Shown: positions 29,342-39,229 of the stretch, one piece after another
Position numbering within the stretch: position 1 is the stretch's first letter
How the letters are laid out: each line of letters starts with the position of its first letter
Source: Mycoplasma testudinis ATCC 43263
Lineage (GTDB): Bacteria > Bacillota_I > Bacilli_A > Mycoplasmatales > Mycoplasmoidaceae
Assembly (NCBI RefSeq): GCF_000687795.1
Contig: NZ_JHXT01000012.1
Location: forward strand, 1 to 44,206
Direction: 5' to 3'
Length of the DNA: 44,206 nucleotides
Made by a program: the position numbers and the translations under genes
Notes under the pieces: model-generated
The model's database searches: none
Seen by the model: the letters and a program-made list of their open reading frames with translations, nothing else
What the model was told of the DNA's origin: nothing

Positions 29342-30139
29342 CTACCGAACTATTTGGTTAATAATGCTTCCTATTGTAATTCAAAAAACGACAATTAGAC
29401 CAATGATTGATAAGACAACCAAGAGTTTTTCTGGTAATGGCTTTCTTGAGATTTTTTCATATGTTAATTGCATAATTTTTCATCCATCTAATGGAGCAAT
29501 AGGAATAAAATTAACGATTCCGGTTGCGAGATTGATCGAAAGCAAAGAACTAAGCAGTAAAAAAGCATCAGGACGTTGAGTAAATACCGAAGGTGGGATA
29601 TCATTTCCAGCCCCAGCAACAGCTTCACGAGGCCATAAACTATATAAAACAAAAGATTGTCCAATTGAAACAAATAAGTTTTTCACAAAAAGTGAAATTT
29701 GTAAAAATACATTAGGTTGGACTGCTTTCACTACTCCCAAGAAAATCGCAAAAGCCAAAAAGTTAAATAAAATTCCGCCAAACATAATAATCATTTGTTT
29801 TCAATAATTAACTTGCTCTAACAGTTTAGTTTTGTGTGGTCTAGCTCTTAAATAAAAGTTATATTTTTTTGCATTAGGATCATCTAAATAAGCTTTTCGA
29901 ATTGAAGCACTATCCATTAAAACATATGCCCCAAATGGTAACAAGCGCAATGAGATTTGCATATTCGCTCGTTTGGTAAAAGTCTTAAAAAGAACCGGAC
30001 CAAAACCAATTGAAAATTCTTTAACATTAACGCGAAAAAGCTTAGCAAAAACAAAATGCCCAAATTCATGAATTGTTAAAACAACAATGATTCCAAAAAT
30101 CACCATAAAAACGATTTGAACAATGTTTAGCGCATTCAC
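29342..30139 (-). CDS. rseP: Site-2 intramembrane zinc metalloprotease
   Basis: A 265-residue membrane protease of the RseP/S2P group. The zinc motif HEFGH lies in the first helix (near residue 24) and a second conserved segment IPIAPLDGWK (Asp as third ligand) lies in the third helix. There is no PDZ domain: the usual 420-residue protein is cut down, and the polar stretch between helices 1 and 2 is short. About four membrane segments. TGA Trp codons at 29381, 29480 and 29795. It cleaves membrane-embedded regulators or signal-peptide remnants in other bacteria; the target here is unknown. One base after dxr, four before polC. Confidence 0.9.
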
Positions 30140-30140
30140 T

Positions 30141-31238
30141 TTAGAGATATTCCTTTCAATTTGTTTGCAAATTTATTTGTAATTTATTAATCAGTGCCAG
30201 AACACCAACGATGGTCTCTATTTTCTTATGATTATACTTTCAATAAAAATTGTTGATTAAATCAATAATTTGATCAAAACGAATTAGACCTTTTTGAAAT
30301 AATTCAGAAGCGAAATCATTTACAACATTAAAAACTACACCGCGTGATGTTTTTGGTTTAGCAATAATATCATAAGCAATTTTAATCACGGGATAATCAC
30401 TAATTTTAATTGTTTCAAAACTAAAAGTTAAATCTTTTAATTCTAATGGCTTAATAATTGCTTTGGCAGTTTTATAGCGTTCTAAACACAACCCAATAGG
30501 CAAACGCATATCAGGAAATGCAGCATGAAATAATCAGACATTACTTTTTAGTTGCACACCGGCATGAATTATCGATTGTTTGTGCCGGTAAGCGACAACG
30601 TCTTTAATTTTAAATAAATGAAATGCTTCGATGAGTTCAAATGCTTTATTAACCATTGTCGCACTGTCAATTGAAATTTTAGCACCCATACTTCAGGTTG
30701 GATGATCAGTCGCTTGTTTTACGGTTACATTTTTTAATTTAGTTTTGGACCAATCCCAAAAAGGACCACCACTAGCAGTCACCATTAATTGTTTAATTTG
30801 ACTATTTTTTTGATTCATTAGTAATTCGTATAATGCTGCATGTTCACTATCGATTGGATAGATTTTGACATTTTGTTTTTGGGCTAATTGCATCAATCAT
30901 CAACCCCCGACTACTAAAGATTCTTTATTTGCTAATCCCAAATCAATTCGAGCTTTAATAGTTTGGATGCTTAAACTTAGACCAGCTGTTCCAACAACAG
31001 CATTTACTACAAGATTAGGTTTAGCTTTAGTCAATAGTTCGTTAAATTCTTTTGTGTTTCCTTGAGCCAAATCGCTATGACATAAAAAATAGGGAATTTT
31101 TAACTGTTTAACAATTTTTTTTCCTTCATTAACTTGTTTATTAAAAGTAATACCAACAATTTGGTGTCCCAAACGTTGAGAAACATCAATTGCTTGTTGA
31201 CCGATATTTCCGGTTGCACCACAAATCACTATTTTCAT
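30141..31238 (-). CDS. dxr: 1-deoxy-D-xylulose 5-phosphate reductoisomerase
   Basis: Second step of the methylerythritol phosphate (MEP) pathway to isoprenoids, using NADPH and a divalent metal. 365 residues. Motifs: [12 protein letters not shown] at the NADPH fold, [17 protein letters not shown] (metal and substrate), TASGGPF, HPTWSMGAKIS and [10 protein letters not shown], all in order. One substitution is visible at GATGNIG, where Asn replaces the usual Ser. TGA Trp codons lie at 30687-30695, 30897 and near the C-terminus. Position between cdsA and rseP is the classic Firmicute arrangement. Many mycoplasmas lack this pathway, so its presence tells that the cell makes its own isoprenoid precursors, consistent with the uppS gene upstream. 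The other MEP genes are not in the window. Confidence 0.93.
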
Positions 31239-31241
31239 AAA

Positions 31242-32615
31242 CTAACCTACTGTTGAGACATAAAAATTGGGGTTAAAAATCGGTCTTCCAGAAACTAAAA
31301 CCATGATGATAATATAAATCATAAACACGCTAAACAATAAAGCTGTGGAATCAAAACGATCCAAAATTCCACCGTGAGATCCTAACGAATTTCCAAAATC
31401 TTTAATTTTGTGGCAACGTTTAATATAACTAAATAATAAATCACCCATAATACAAATGATGCAAGATGCGACAACAATCATAATCGTTGCTAATCATCAG
31501 TAAGTTTGAAACGTTGTTCCTCCAAAAATAAAGGTGATGACAAAAACGTTAGTAATCATATTGTGTTTATCATATAATTGCGGATAATTACGAGCTTCAG
31601 TAAAATTTTTGGACTCATAAATTCCCGGGTAAGAATTAATTCCATACAAGGCGATGATAAAAATAATAATCACAGCAGTCGTTAAGACCCCATAAATTGC
31701 TCCACCTCAAGTTTTATTAGGACTAATGTGGGGAATCATTTTATGCTTTCCAAAGCGTTTTCCAAAAATATATGCAAAACTATCTGTACCAATAGCTATC
31801 AATGCAAGTAATAATAACGATGATCATCCGCGAATAATGCTTGTATAAGTAATTGCAAAAATAGCGAACATAAATAAAAAATGAATGGCAAACAACGACA
31901 AGACATATTTCTTTTGAAATAAATGGTAGTATCACAATAATCCAACATCTAAAGCAACAGTTAAAAAAATCAGAATAATGATTGATAATCACAAGCCGAA
32001 TGTAGCAAAACTTTCGCCATCATACACATGAATAATTCCAAATTGGAAATCGGCATTAATGTCTCGTGAGGTGTCACGTAAAGCTTGAAAATTTGCCTTA
32101 AAACTTAGTTGATTAGTTTGATCCAAATGAGAAAAATCTGCATTTGAATTGTTGACAAATATTAGATCACTACTGTTGTAAAAATATAACGGAATGGTGT
32201 AAAAAAGCGAAGTAAATAGATACCCAACAAAGATTGTCAAAAACATTGAGTACAACGCTTTTTTGGAGTTTGCAAAAATCAAATTAGAAGTTTCTTTAGC
32301 AGTAAAAAAGCCGAAAACACTAATCATGCAAATACTAATAAATGTCATTGCAAAACGAATTGAAGCATTACGGTAAGTATCAAAAAAATTAAATAAAGTT
32401 GCGTTTGAAGTTTCTGGAACAAGACCTGCAAATCCAAACCCTTGAATTGGTGTTGGACTTCATGGTGACCATTGATTAAAACCATCACCAAGACCACTAA
32501 ACATCAAAACTAAAATCATGTAAAAAAGCAAAGCAAGAGAAACCGCAGTTCGCGATTTTGGTCTTCTGACTTTGTGATGAAAAGTTGCAATATTTTTAAA
32601 ATTTTCAATATTCAT
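31242..32615 (-). CDS. cdsA: Phosphatidate cytidylyltransferase
   Basis: Makes CDP-diacylglycerol from phosphatidate and CTP in the membrane. The family signature is complete near the C-terminus: [15 protein letters not shown] and [10 protein letters not shown]. At 457 residues it is long, mainly because of an extra loop of about 75 polar residues (from [11 protein letters not shown] to HVYDGES) between membrane segments, outside the usual core. I start at ATG 32613-32615; an open frame from 32657 would overlap uppS by 35 bases and has no ribosome site. Many TGA Trp codons. Three bases before dxr. Confidence 0.88.
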
Positions 32616-32622
32616 ATGTTGT

Positions 32623-33327
32623 TTATAAGCCGCCAAAACGACGGTTCCGATTTGCATATTCAGCCAAACATTTATCTAATTCAATAGCATTAAAATCAGG
32701 TCATAATACATCAGAAAAAATTAGCTCACTATAACGTATTTGTCAAAGCATAAAGTTGCTAATCCGTTGTTCACCACTAGTTCTAATAAGCAAATCAACA
32801 TCCGGAATTTCCGCTGTTAATAATTGACTAGAAAAAGTTTTTTGATCCACTTCTAAAGATGGGTTTAATACATATTTCTTTACTACTTGTAAAATATCAG
32901 CCTCACCACTATAATTCATAACTAAACAAACAGTAGTACCAGTAAAATTTTTTGTAAAGGTTTGGGTTTCATTAAGTATTTTACTAATTTCTGGAGAAAT
33001 TTTGTAATCTTCACGAAACCCAATCCATTTAAATCGGACATTATTATCTTGAAACCATTTAAGGACTTTTTTTGTGAGAATAACTTTAACCAAATTTCAA
33101 ATAAAATTCGTTTCCGATGTTGGTCTTTTTCAGTTTTCTAAACCAAAGGCAAAAAAAGAAACATAAGAAATCTTTTTTTGCACAGTTGCTTTAATAATAT
33201 CTTTTAAACGCTCAGCACCTTCGCGGTGCCCATAAGTACGTGTTTTATTTAATTTTTTAGCCCAACGTCCATTCCCGTCCATAATAAAAGCAAGATGTGT
33301 TGGTAAGTTAGTTATGGAATCACTCAT
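32623..33327 (-). CDS. uppS: Isoprenyl (undecaprenyl) diphosphate synthase
   Basis: cis-Prenyltransferase, 234 residues. The substrate motif HLAFIMDGNGRWA is at about residues 11-23, SFFAFGLEN marks the next conserved block, LIRTSGEQRISNF the Arg/Ser diphosphate site, and the protein ends with NRRFGGL, the usual RFGG tail. Two TGA Trp codons lie near 32701 and 32743. It makes a long-chain lipid carrier. A wall-less cell does not need this for peptidoglycan, so the carrier may serve glycan or glycolipid transfer; glf in the same window is compatible with that. Confidence 0.92.
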
Positions 33328-33336
33328 TTATAAAAA

Positions 33337-33888
33337 CTAGAGAGTAGTTAAATCTTTTTCTTTAGCGGCTAATATCGCATCAACTTCACTATTGAATTTT
33401 TTAACAAATTTTTCAACTTCACCTTCTAAGAATTTCTCAAAATCTTCATCTGCATGTTTATCGCTTTTAATCTTTTGTAATGTATCGCGTCTAATCATCC
33501 GAAGTTCTTGGCGGGTTTTTTCGCCTATTTGCTTAGTTTTCTTTACATATTCTTGACGGGTTTCAGATGTCAGTTGAGGTAATTTAATTCTAATCTTGTC
33601 ACCATCAACAGTCGGATTTAAATTTAAATCCGATTTTGATAATGCACCTTGAATCATTCCAACAGTCGAAGGATCAAATGGTTTGATTAAAAGTTCCCGA
33701 GGTTCAGGAATTTGAATTTGAGCCATTTGGTTTAATGGCGTCATTTCGCCATAGTATTCAACTCGAATTCCATCAAGCATTTTCAAATTTGCCCGTCCTG
33801 AACGAATTTTTGATAATTCTGTATGTAATCAATCAATTTTTTTATTTGCTGCTGTTTCAAAAAAGTTTTGATATGTTTTCAAATCCAT
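33337..33888 (-). CDS. frr: Ribosome recycling factor
   Basis: Splits post-termination ribosomes together with EF-G. 183 residues from ATG 33886-33888; RSGRANLKMLDGI is the family signature at about 31-43, and VRIKLPQLT-like and QEYVKK segments follow. One TGA Trp (33829 area). Length is exact for the family. Eleven bases after pyrH and nine before uppS. Confidence 0.96.
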
Positions 33889-33899
33889 AAAAGGTTTCC

Positions 33900-34625
33900 T
33901 TATTTAGTAACGATGGTTCGTTTAATCTTGCCATCTAGCGCCTTTACTAAGGCTTGGGGGGCGTCTATATTAAAGATGATTAATTTAATATCATTTTCGC
34001 GGCACATTGTAAATGAAGTTAAATCCATAATGGTTAACTCATCAGTAATAGCCTTTTCATATGTTAAAGTATCATAAAATTTAGCCTTTTTATCTTTGTT
34101 GGGGTCGCTGCTATAAACGCCATCAACACCTTCTTTACCAACTAAAATTGTTTTTGCACCAATTTCAATAGCACGCAACGCTGCGCCTGTATCTGTTGTA
34201 AAATAAGGAGATCCAATTCCACCAGCAAAAATTACAATATTGCCAGCATTAAATGATTCATCAATGTTATCTACAGTAATGATTCTAGTTAAATGTGGAC
34301 AATCAATTGCTGATAAAACGCAAGCTTTAACTCCAATGGCATCTAATTGAGCTTCAAGAAGTGAAGCATTAATAATCGTAGCTACCATTCCAACATAATC
34401 GGCTCGTCTTTGATCCATCTTGATATCATTAGCGATACGACCACGTCAAATGTTTCCACCGCCAACAACAATTCCAATTTCATATTTTTTCGATAAAGTT
34501 TTAATTTGCTCACAGATTTCTAAAACCCGGGGTAAATTAAACGGATTAGTTGAATCTGTTGCTTGAAGTGAACCACCACTAATTTTAATCAGAATTCGTG
34601 GCTTCTTATTTTTTAAAGTAGCCAT
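33900..34625 (-). CDS. pyrH: UMP kinase
   Basis: Phosphorylates UMP to UDP; 241 residues, hexameric amino-acid-kinase fold. ILIKISGGSL at the N-terminus, VVGGGNIWRG, DQRRADYVGM and TDTGAALRA are all present. One TGA Trp in the GGGNIWRG motif. Start ATG 34623-34625, four bases after the tsf stop. Order tsf-pyrH-frr is conserved (MG_433 to MG_435). Confidence 0.96.
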
Positions 34626-34629
34626 TGAA

Positions 34630-35544
34630 TTACTTCATTTGTGAACGAACTTCTTCAGCGAAATCCGTAACTTTCTTTTCGATTCCTTCGCCAACTTCAT
34701 AACGAATCATTTCATTTACAGTCAAAGATTTTTCTTTTAAGAACTGACCTACTTTTTTTGTAGAGTCAATTAAATAAACTTGAGAATCTAAACATGATTC
34801 AGCTAATAACTTATGGATGCGTCCCTCAATAATTTTGTTTTTCAAGTCAGCTTTTTTAGTTTCATCATTGACTTTTTTTAATTTTTCAGCAACTGTTTCA
34901 TCGCCTTCAACTTGAGCTAAAATAACTTCTTTTTCACCATCCAACCATTTTTTATCTACGTGTTGTTCACTAATAAATTTGGGATTACTAGCCGCTACAT
35001 GCATTGCTAAATGTTTACTTGTTTCAGTATCTGTTTGTTTCAATGCTAATAAAACACCAATTCTTTTGTTGGCATGCAAATACGACCCAATAACTTCATC
35101 TGCTTTAGCAGTTACGAAAGCAAATCGCCGCAAAGAAATTTTTTCACCAATGGTAGCAGTCAATTCAATTTCTTGTTCGGTGACAGTTTTCCCTGAAGCA
35201 AGTTTCGCATTTTTAGCTTCATCTAGAGTTTTGAAATCCCCCATAAAAATTGCTTTTGTAAGTTCATTAATAAACGCTAAAAATTTATCATTTTTAGTTA
35301 CAAAATCAGTTTGGGAATTAACCTCTAATAATAATCCTTTATTCCCTTCAACATGTAAACTAATGATTCCTTCAGCAGCCACATTATCAACTTTTTTAGC
35401 AGCTTTAGCAATTCCGTTTTCACGCAATCATTTAACTGCTGCTTCTAAATCATTATTGCAAGCATCTAATGCTTTTTTGCAATCCATAAAGCCCGCTTGT
35501 GTGCTTGCTCGTAGTTGCTTAATTAATTCACTTTGGTTTGACAT
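34630..35544 (-). CDS. tsf: Elongation factor Ts
   Basis: Guanine-nucleotide exchange factor for EF-Tu; 304 residues. The N-terminal UBA-like segment [16 protein letters not shown] and the [10 protein letters not shown] signature (usually QTDFVARN) are clear, and the dimer domain follows. A TGA Trp lies at 35429. First gene of the long operon; rpsB, its usual partner, is not upstream. Confidence 0.96.
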
Positions 35545-35583
35545 AATTACCTAAAATTCTATATCGTTATTTGTATCGCATCA

Positions 35584-35592
35584 ATTATAACA
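35584..35592 (-). promoter_or_regulatory. Extended -10 promoter of the tsf-polC operon
   Basis: Minus strand TGTTATAAT, an extended -10 element (TGn TATAAT), about 40 bases ahead of the tsf start. No -35 at normal distance. This would drive eight genes over 10.5 kb, unless internal promoters exist that I have not spotted. Confidence 0.6.
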
Positions 35593-35875
35593 ATTTTTTT
35601 ATCTATTAAGACGTTAAAGGTATCGGGTTACAAGAAACTAAATAAATTATCTATATAGACAGATAAATACTTAAAAACAGCACCTTTATTTAAACAAAAT
35701 TAAAATCTCTGTAACTTAAAAAACAAATCAAAGTCTGATAGTAAATAAAGATAAAAAATAATAAATATCAGCTTCTGTTACGTCACTTGATTTACTTTTA
35801 TACAAATCGCATTTGTTAATGCACACACATGTATATGTAAAAAAGAAATTTTTAAATATGTAAAACGAAAAATAA
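35593..35875. other. Gene-free stretch upstream of tsf
   Basis: About 280 bases between the tsf promoter and the pta terminator. It holds an inverted repeat TTATCT...AGATAA at 35647-35666, similar to the one before topA. Otherwise it is AT-rich, with no frame above 30 codons carrying a ribosome site and no visible RNA gene. Confidence 0.5.
35647..35666. repeat. Inverted repeat upstream of the tsf operon
   Basis: TTATCT and AGATAA arms with TATATAGAC between, about 100 bases ahead of tsf. The left arm plus TATATA is identical to the arm of the topA-upstream repeat at 24840. Confidence 0.4.
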
Positions 35876-35905
35876 CAAAAAATGTGCTGTCAAAAACAGC
35901 ACATT
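35876..35905 (-). terminator. Intrinsic terminator of pta
   Basis: Ten-bp perfect stem AATGTGCTGT / ACAGCACATT with a five-base loop, followed on the minus strand by a run of six T. It lies 25 bases after the pta stop. Confidence 0.92.
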
Positions 35906-35930
35906 AATTAATCTTTAAATACCGGTTATA

Positions 35931-36911
35931 TTATTGAGCAATTGCTTGTGAGGCTGTGATAATTCCAACATCAGCAATTTCTTGAACTGAAGCTCCTCGT
36001 GATAAATCGTTAACTGGTTTAGCCAATCCTAAAAGAATAGGACCAATCGCTTCATAACCACCCAAACGTTGAGCAATCTTATATCCTATATTACCAGCAT
36101 CGATGTTAGGGAATACAAAAACGTTTGCGCCACTTTCCCAATGTAATTTAGGAGCCTTTTGATTGCGAATAGCTTCTACATAAGCTGCATCGAATTGCAT
36201 TTCTCCAGCAATGCTAACTCCTGCAGGTAAATGCGCCTGGTTAACAATTTCATATGCCTTTTTAACTTTATCTACGGATTCACCCTGACCTGATCCATAA
36301 GTAGAATAGCTTAGCATTGCACAATTAATATCTTTGAAGTTCAAAACTTCGCGGGCAAATTTCACAGCTGAAATGGTTATTTCTGCAAGTTCTTCTGCTG
36401 TCGGGTTTAAATTAATTGCACAGTCTGCAAATACTAATTTTTCGTGACCATTATCCATTGCAAAAGCACTAGAAACAATCTTACTTTGTTTATCTGTTTT
36501 GATAATTTGAAGGGCCGGTTTTAGGGTGTCTTTAGTCGCATATTCTTTACCACATACTTCCCCATCAACTTCGCCCAGTTTAACTAGCATTGCTGCTAAC
36601 ACATTAGGTTTTTTAACTTCTTCTAAGGCAACAGGTAAAGTCATCCCTTTAGCTTTTCGAAGTTCATATAATTCTTTAGCATATTTAACTAAATCTAAAG
36701 TGTTAACAATGATCCGAACGATATTTGGTGGTAAAGAAGCGGGGATTTCTGATTTATCTCGAAATAACAAAATAGGTTTAATAATTTTTTCTTCAGACAA
36801 TTGCATAACTGCAGATTGAACAAACTTAGATCAACCTTCAACAAATAAAATTTTAGGAACTTTTTTAGATTCTTTAATTTTAATTTTCAAATTTTCAATG
36901 ATGGCGCTCAT
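35931..36911 (-). CDS. pta: Phosphate acetyltransferase
   Basis: Converts acetyl-CoA and phosphate to acetyl phosphate; with acetate kinase it makes ATP and acetate, a main energy route in fermenting mycoplasmas. 326 residues. The frame passes TGA Trp at 36830 (EGWSK). Conserved segments include SYSTYGSGQGES, NVFVFPNIDAGNIGYK and GPILLGLAKPVNDLSRG, which are diagnostic for the Pta C-terminal domain. AAGGAG lies 5 bases before ATG 36909-36911. Monocistronic. The acetate-transporter-like protein at 15753 may handle its downstream product. Confidence 0.95.
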
Positions 36912-36993
36912 GACATCTCCTTCAAAATACGGTTTTGCAGCCTTGTTTATTGTTAAACAAATCTAAATAAAGCAAACCTGATGTAACACGAAA

Positions 36994-36999
36994 ATTATA
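36994..36999 (-). promoter_or_regulatory. -10 box of pta
   Basis: TATAAT on the minus strand, about 80 bases before the pta start, in a gap of 170 bases between pta and glf. No clear -35 element. Confidence 0.45.
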
Positions 37000-37013
37000 T
37001 AACAATCAAACTA

Positions 37014-37038
37014 AAGTTCACGCATTAAGTATGAACTT
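37014..37038 (-). terminator. Possible terminator of the lysS-glf operon
   Basis: AAGTTCA and TGAACTT, 7-bp perfect arms around an 11-base loop, 45 bases after the glf stop. The T run on the minus strand is poor, so it could equally be an operator for pta. Confidence 0.4.
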
Positions 37039-37082
37039 ACACTAAAAGTATTATCATCGCTCTTAAAAAAATGTTAAATAAA

Positions 37083-38249
37083 CTACTTTTTTGAAACAAT
37101 TATTTGACCTAATTGCAAAGCACTATCGATTGCTGCATCCATATCATAATACTTGTATTCTGCTAAGCGACCGAGCAAAAATAAATTTTTATAGTTTTTA
37201 ACTAACTTTAAGTATTGCCCATATAAATCTAAATTTACTTTATTTGCAATAGGATAATATGGGGTATTAAAGTCTTGACTGTTAGGGTTAAATTGACCAG
37301 GATATTCTTTAGAAATAACGGTTCTATGAGCTTTGGTTTGTAACGTCATTTGTTTATATTCCACATCCCTAGTTTTGGATTTATGCAGCGGATAATTAAT
37401 AATTGGAAATTTTTGAAACTGACTTTGTTTATAAGTTTTAAACACAAACTTTAGACTACGATAAGGTAAATATCCAAAACGATAGTTGCCCAGTGCTTCA
37501 ATTGGCCCACAATAAATAATAGGCATTTTAGTTGGGACGTTATTCCAATAAGTATTATTTTTTTCAAGTTTTAAAAAAGATAATCCATCTGTATCCAAAA
37601 TGACTTTAATGTTTTTGTGATTAAGCATTTTTTCAATCATTTTTGTGTAGCCACCAATTGGCAACCCTTGAAGCTTTGCAGTTGGAAAATAACTTTCGTT
37701 TTCAGATAAACTAATACCAACCCGAGCAATTACATTCGGGTCAATTTCAGAAATTTTTAAGCCTCACATCTTGGCAGTATATGAAGCATAAACATTTTCA
37801 TACAACCAATCAACTAACTTATTTAATGGTTCAAAATGAGTAATTTTTTTAAGTTCTAAAATAGATACTTTTTTTTGCTTAGGAAAACTCTTTTTCAGAA
37901 GTTTAATAATTGCATCAGCATTAATTGGATCAAACTTCTTAATTTGCAAAAAATTAAAAGGTAATTGTAAATGTTTGTTATTAACAACTAATCCAACCTT
38001 GTTAATATAACCGTTAAATTTAGCAAATTGCTTAATGAAGTCAATTACATGCGATTTTTCAGTATGAAAAATATGTGGCCCATATTGATGGTACAGAATT
38101 TTGTCTTGAGAATATAAATCAAAACAATTCCCGCCAACCCGGTTAGTTTTTTCATACACAGTCACTTGATAACCTTTATTTGCTAAAACATTAGCAAGAC
38201 TGGCACCAGATATACCTGCCCCAATAACGATTGCTTCTAATTTTTTCAC
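37083..38249 (-). CDS. glf: UDP-galactopyranose mutase
   Basis: Flavoenzyme that interconverts UDP-galactopyranose and UDP-galactofuranose. 388 residues from GTG 38247-38249. The FAD fold shows VIGAGISGASLA at the N-terminus, YGPHIFHT is the substrate-side motif, YRFGYLPYRSLKF the middle conserved block, and GRLAEYKYYDMDAAI the C-terminal FAD contact. The GTG forms TAGTG with the stop of the gene upstream. An in-frame GTG five codons earlier (38264) would put the ribosome site too close. The product supports galactofuranose-containing glycolipid or surface glycan. Same neighbourhood as MG_137. Confidence 0.93.
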
Positions 38250-39226
38250 TATAAAATATCTCACTTCTCTTTTAAAGCTGATTCATGAACGCTTTGTGGT
38301 CACGCACCACTAAAAATCTCACAGTAATGATGCTTGTTTAAAATTCATAATAAAAGGTTAGCTAAATTAATGTGAACAATATAAGACCATTCAGCATTTT
38401 GCTTAACGTCACTTAAACATTTCAAATAGTATGATTCTAAATCTGTAGTTTGATTAACCATTTCTTCGTAAGTTGGTTGCATTCCTAAACTAAATATTTC
38501 AACAGCCTGATTCAAAACAGGTGTATATACAAAATACACCCCAGATAATTTTTTACTGATAAATAAATCTTGATAACCTGATTGAACTTCATTTCATTTA
38601 GTAATCAAACCAAATTCAGTCATTAATAAAGGCTGTTGTTGTGTCTGGGTAACCAATAAATCCGAAAAAGTAAAAGTTTTATAACGTTTGGTCAAGTCCA
38701 AAGCGTTAGCGCTTTGGTACTTAGTTAAATCTTTCATAAAATGAATTTGGTTAACTTGAGTAAAGTTAATCACTTCACTTAAACAAAGAGAAACTTCATC
38801 TGCAATTTGTTTTAAATAATCTTCACTATAGTTAACTCGCGCGATTGAGACATTCAATGTAATTCTTGGAATTTGAATCAATTGTTGTTTTTCCACATTT
38901 GCATCACGGGCAATTTGATTGGTTAAAGCAAAGACCCCATGATTTAAATTCACACCAGTTTGGCGCAAATATAAATACATTCATTTGTCCACAGCATCTA
39001 GCATTTGAAAAACTTGGTTACTAGCTGAATTATCAAAATCAATTCAACGAGCTTTATCATTAACTAATAATGGATGTTGACCGTTAGAAAACAGCGGTGG
39101 AACACACATTGTCAATTTAAATTTATAAGTTAAATGATTAATTAGATTATGAATAAATTTACCAACGTATTGGTTTGTGCTTTTACGATCAATCTTTGGT
39201 TTATATTCATTACTAAAAATAGCCAT
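38249..39226 (-). CDS. Divergent AsnA-like (aspartate-ammonia ligase fold) protein, probably not catalytic
   Basis: A 325-residue protein between lysS and glf. Two blocks align by eye with E. coli AsnA: NQIHFMKDLTKY (QIHFVHSQEL in AsnA) near residue 160, and VYFVYTPVLNQAVEIFSLGM (ILVWNPVLEDAFELSSMGI) near 230-249. The C-terminus SGAWPQSVHES matches CGVWPAAVRES. But the ATP-site motif GGGIGQSR is replaced by SYIVHINL at about 281-288, losing the Gly run and Arg, and the DQWDWER motif is replaced by a Val/Ser-rich strand. The fold is therefore probably kept and the ligase chemistry lost. AsnA is a class II synthetase-like fold. TGA Trp codons are frequent. Three bases after the lysS stop. Confidence 0.7.
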
Positions 39227-39229
39227 AAA

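Noticed and set aside
34979-35554. 191-codon plus-strand frame opposite tsf
   Set aside because: It is the antisense shadow of the clearly real tsf; no ribosome site and no recognisable domain.
35593-35875. tRNA or other structured RNA gene
   Set aside because: No T-loop consensus, no acceptor stem and very low GC; the only hairpins are short and AT-rich.
38249-39226. Functional AsnA annotation
   Set aside because: The fold-level similarity is visible but the key ATP-site Gly run and Arg are not, so a ligase function should not be assumed.
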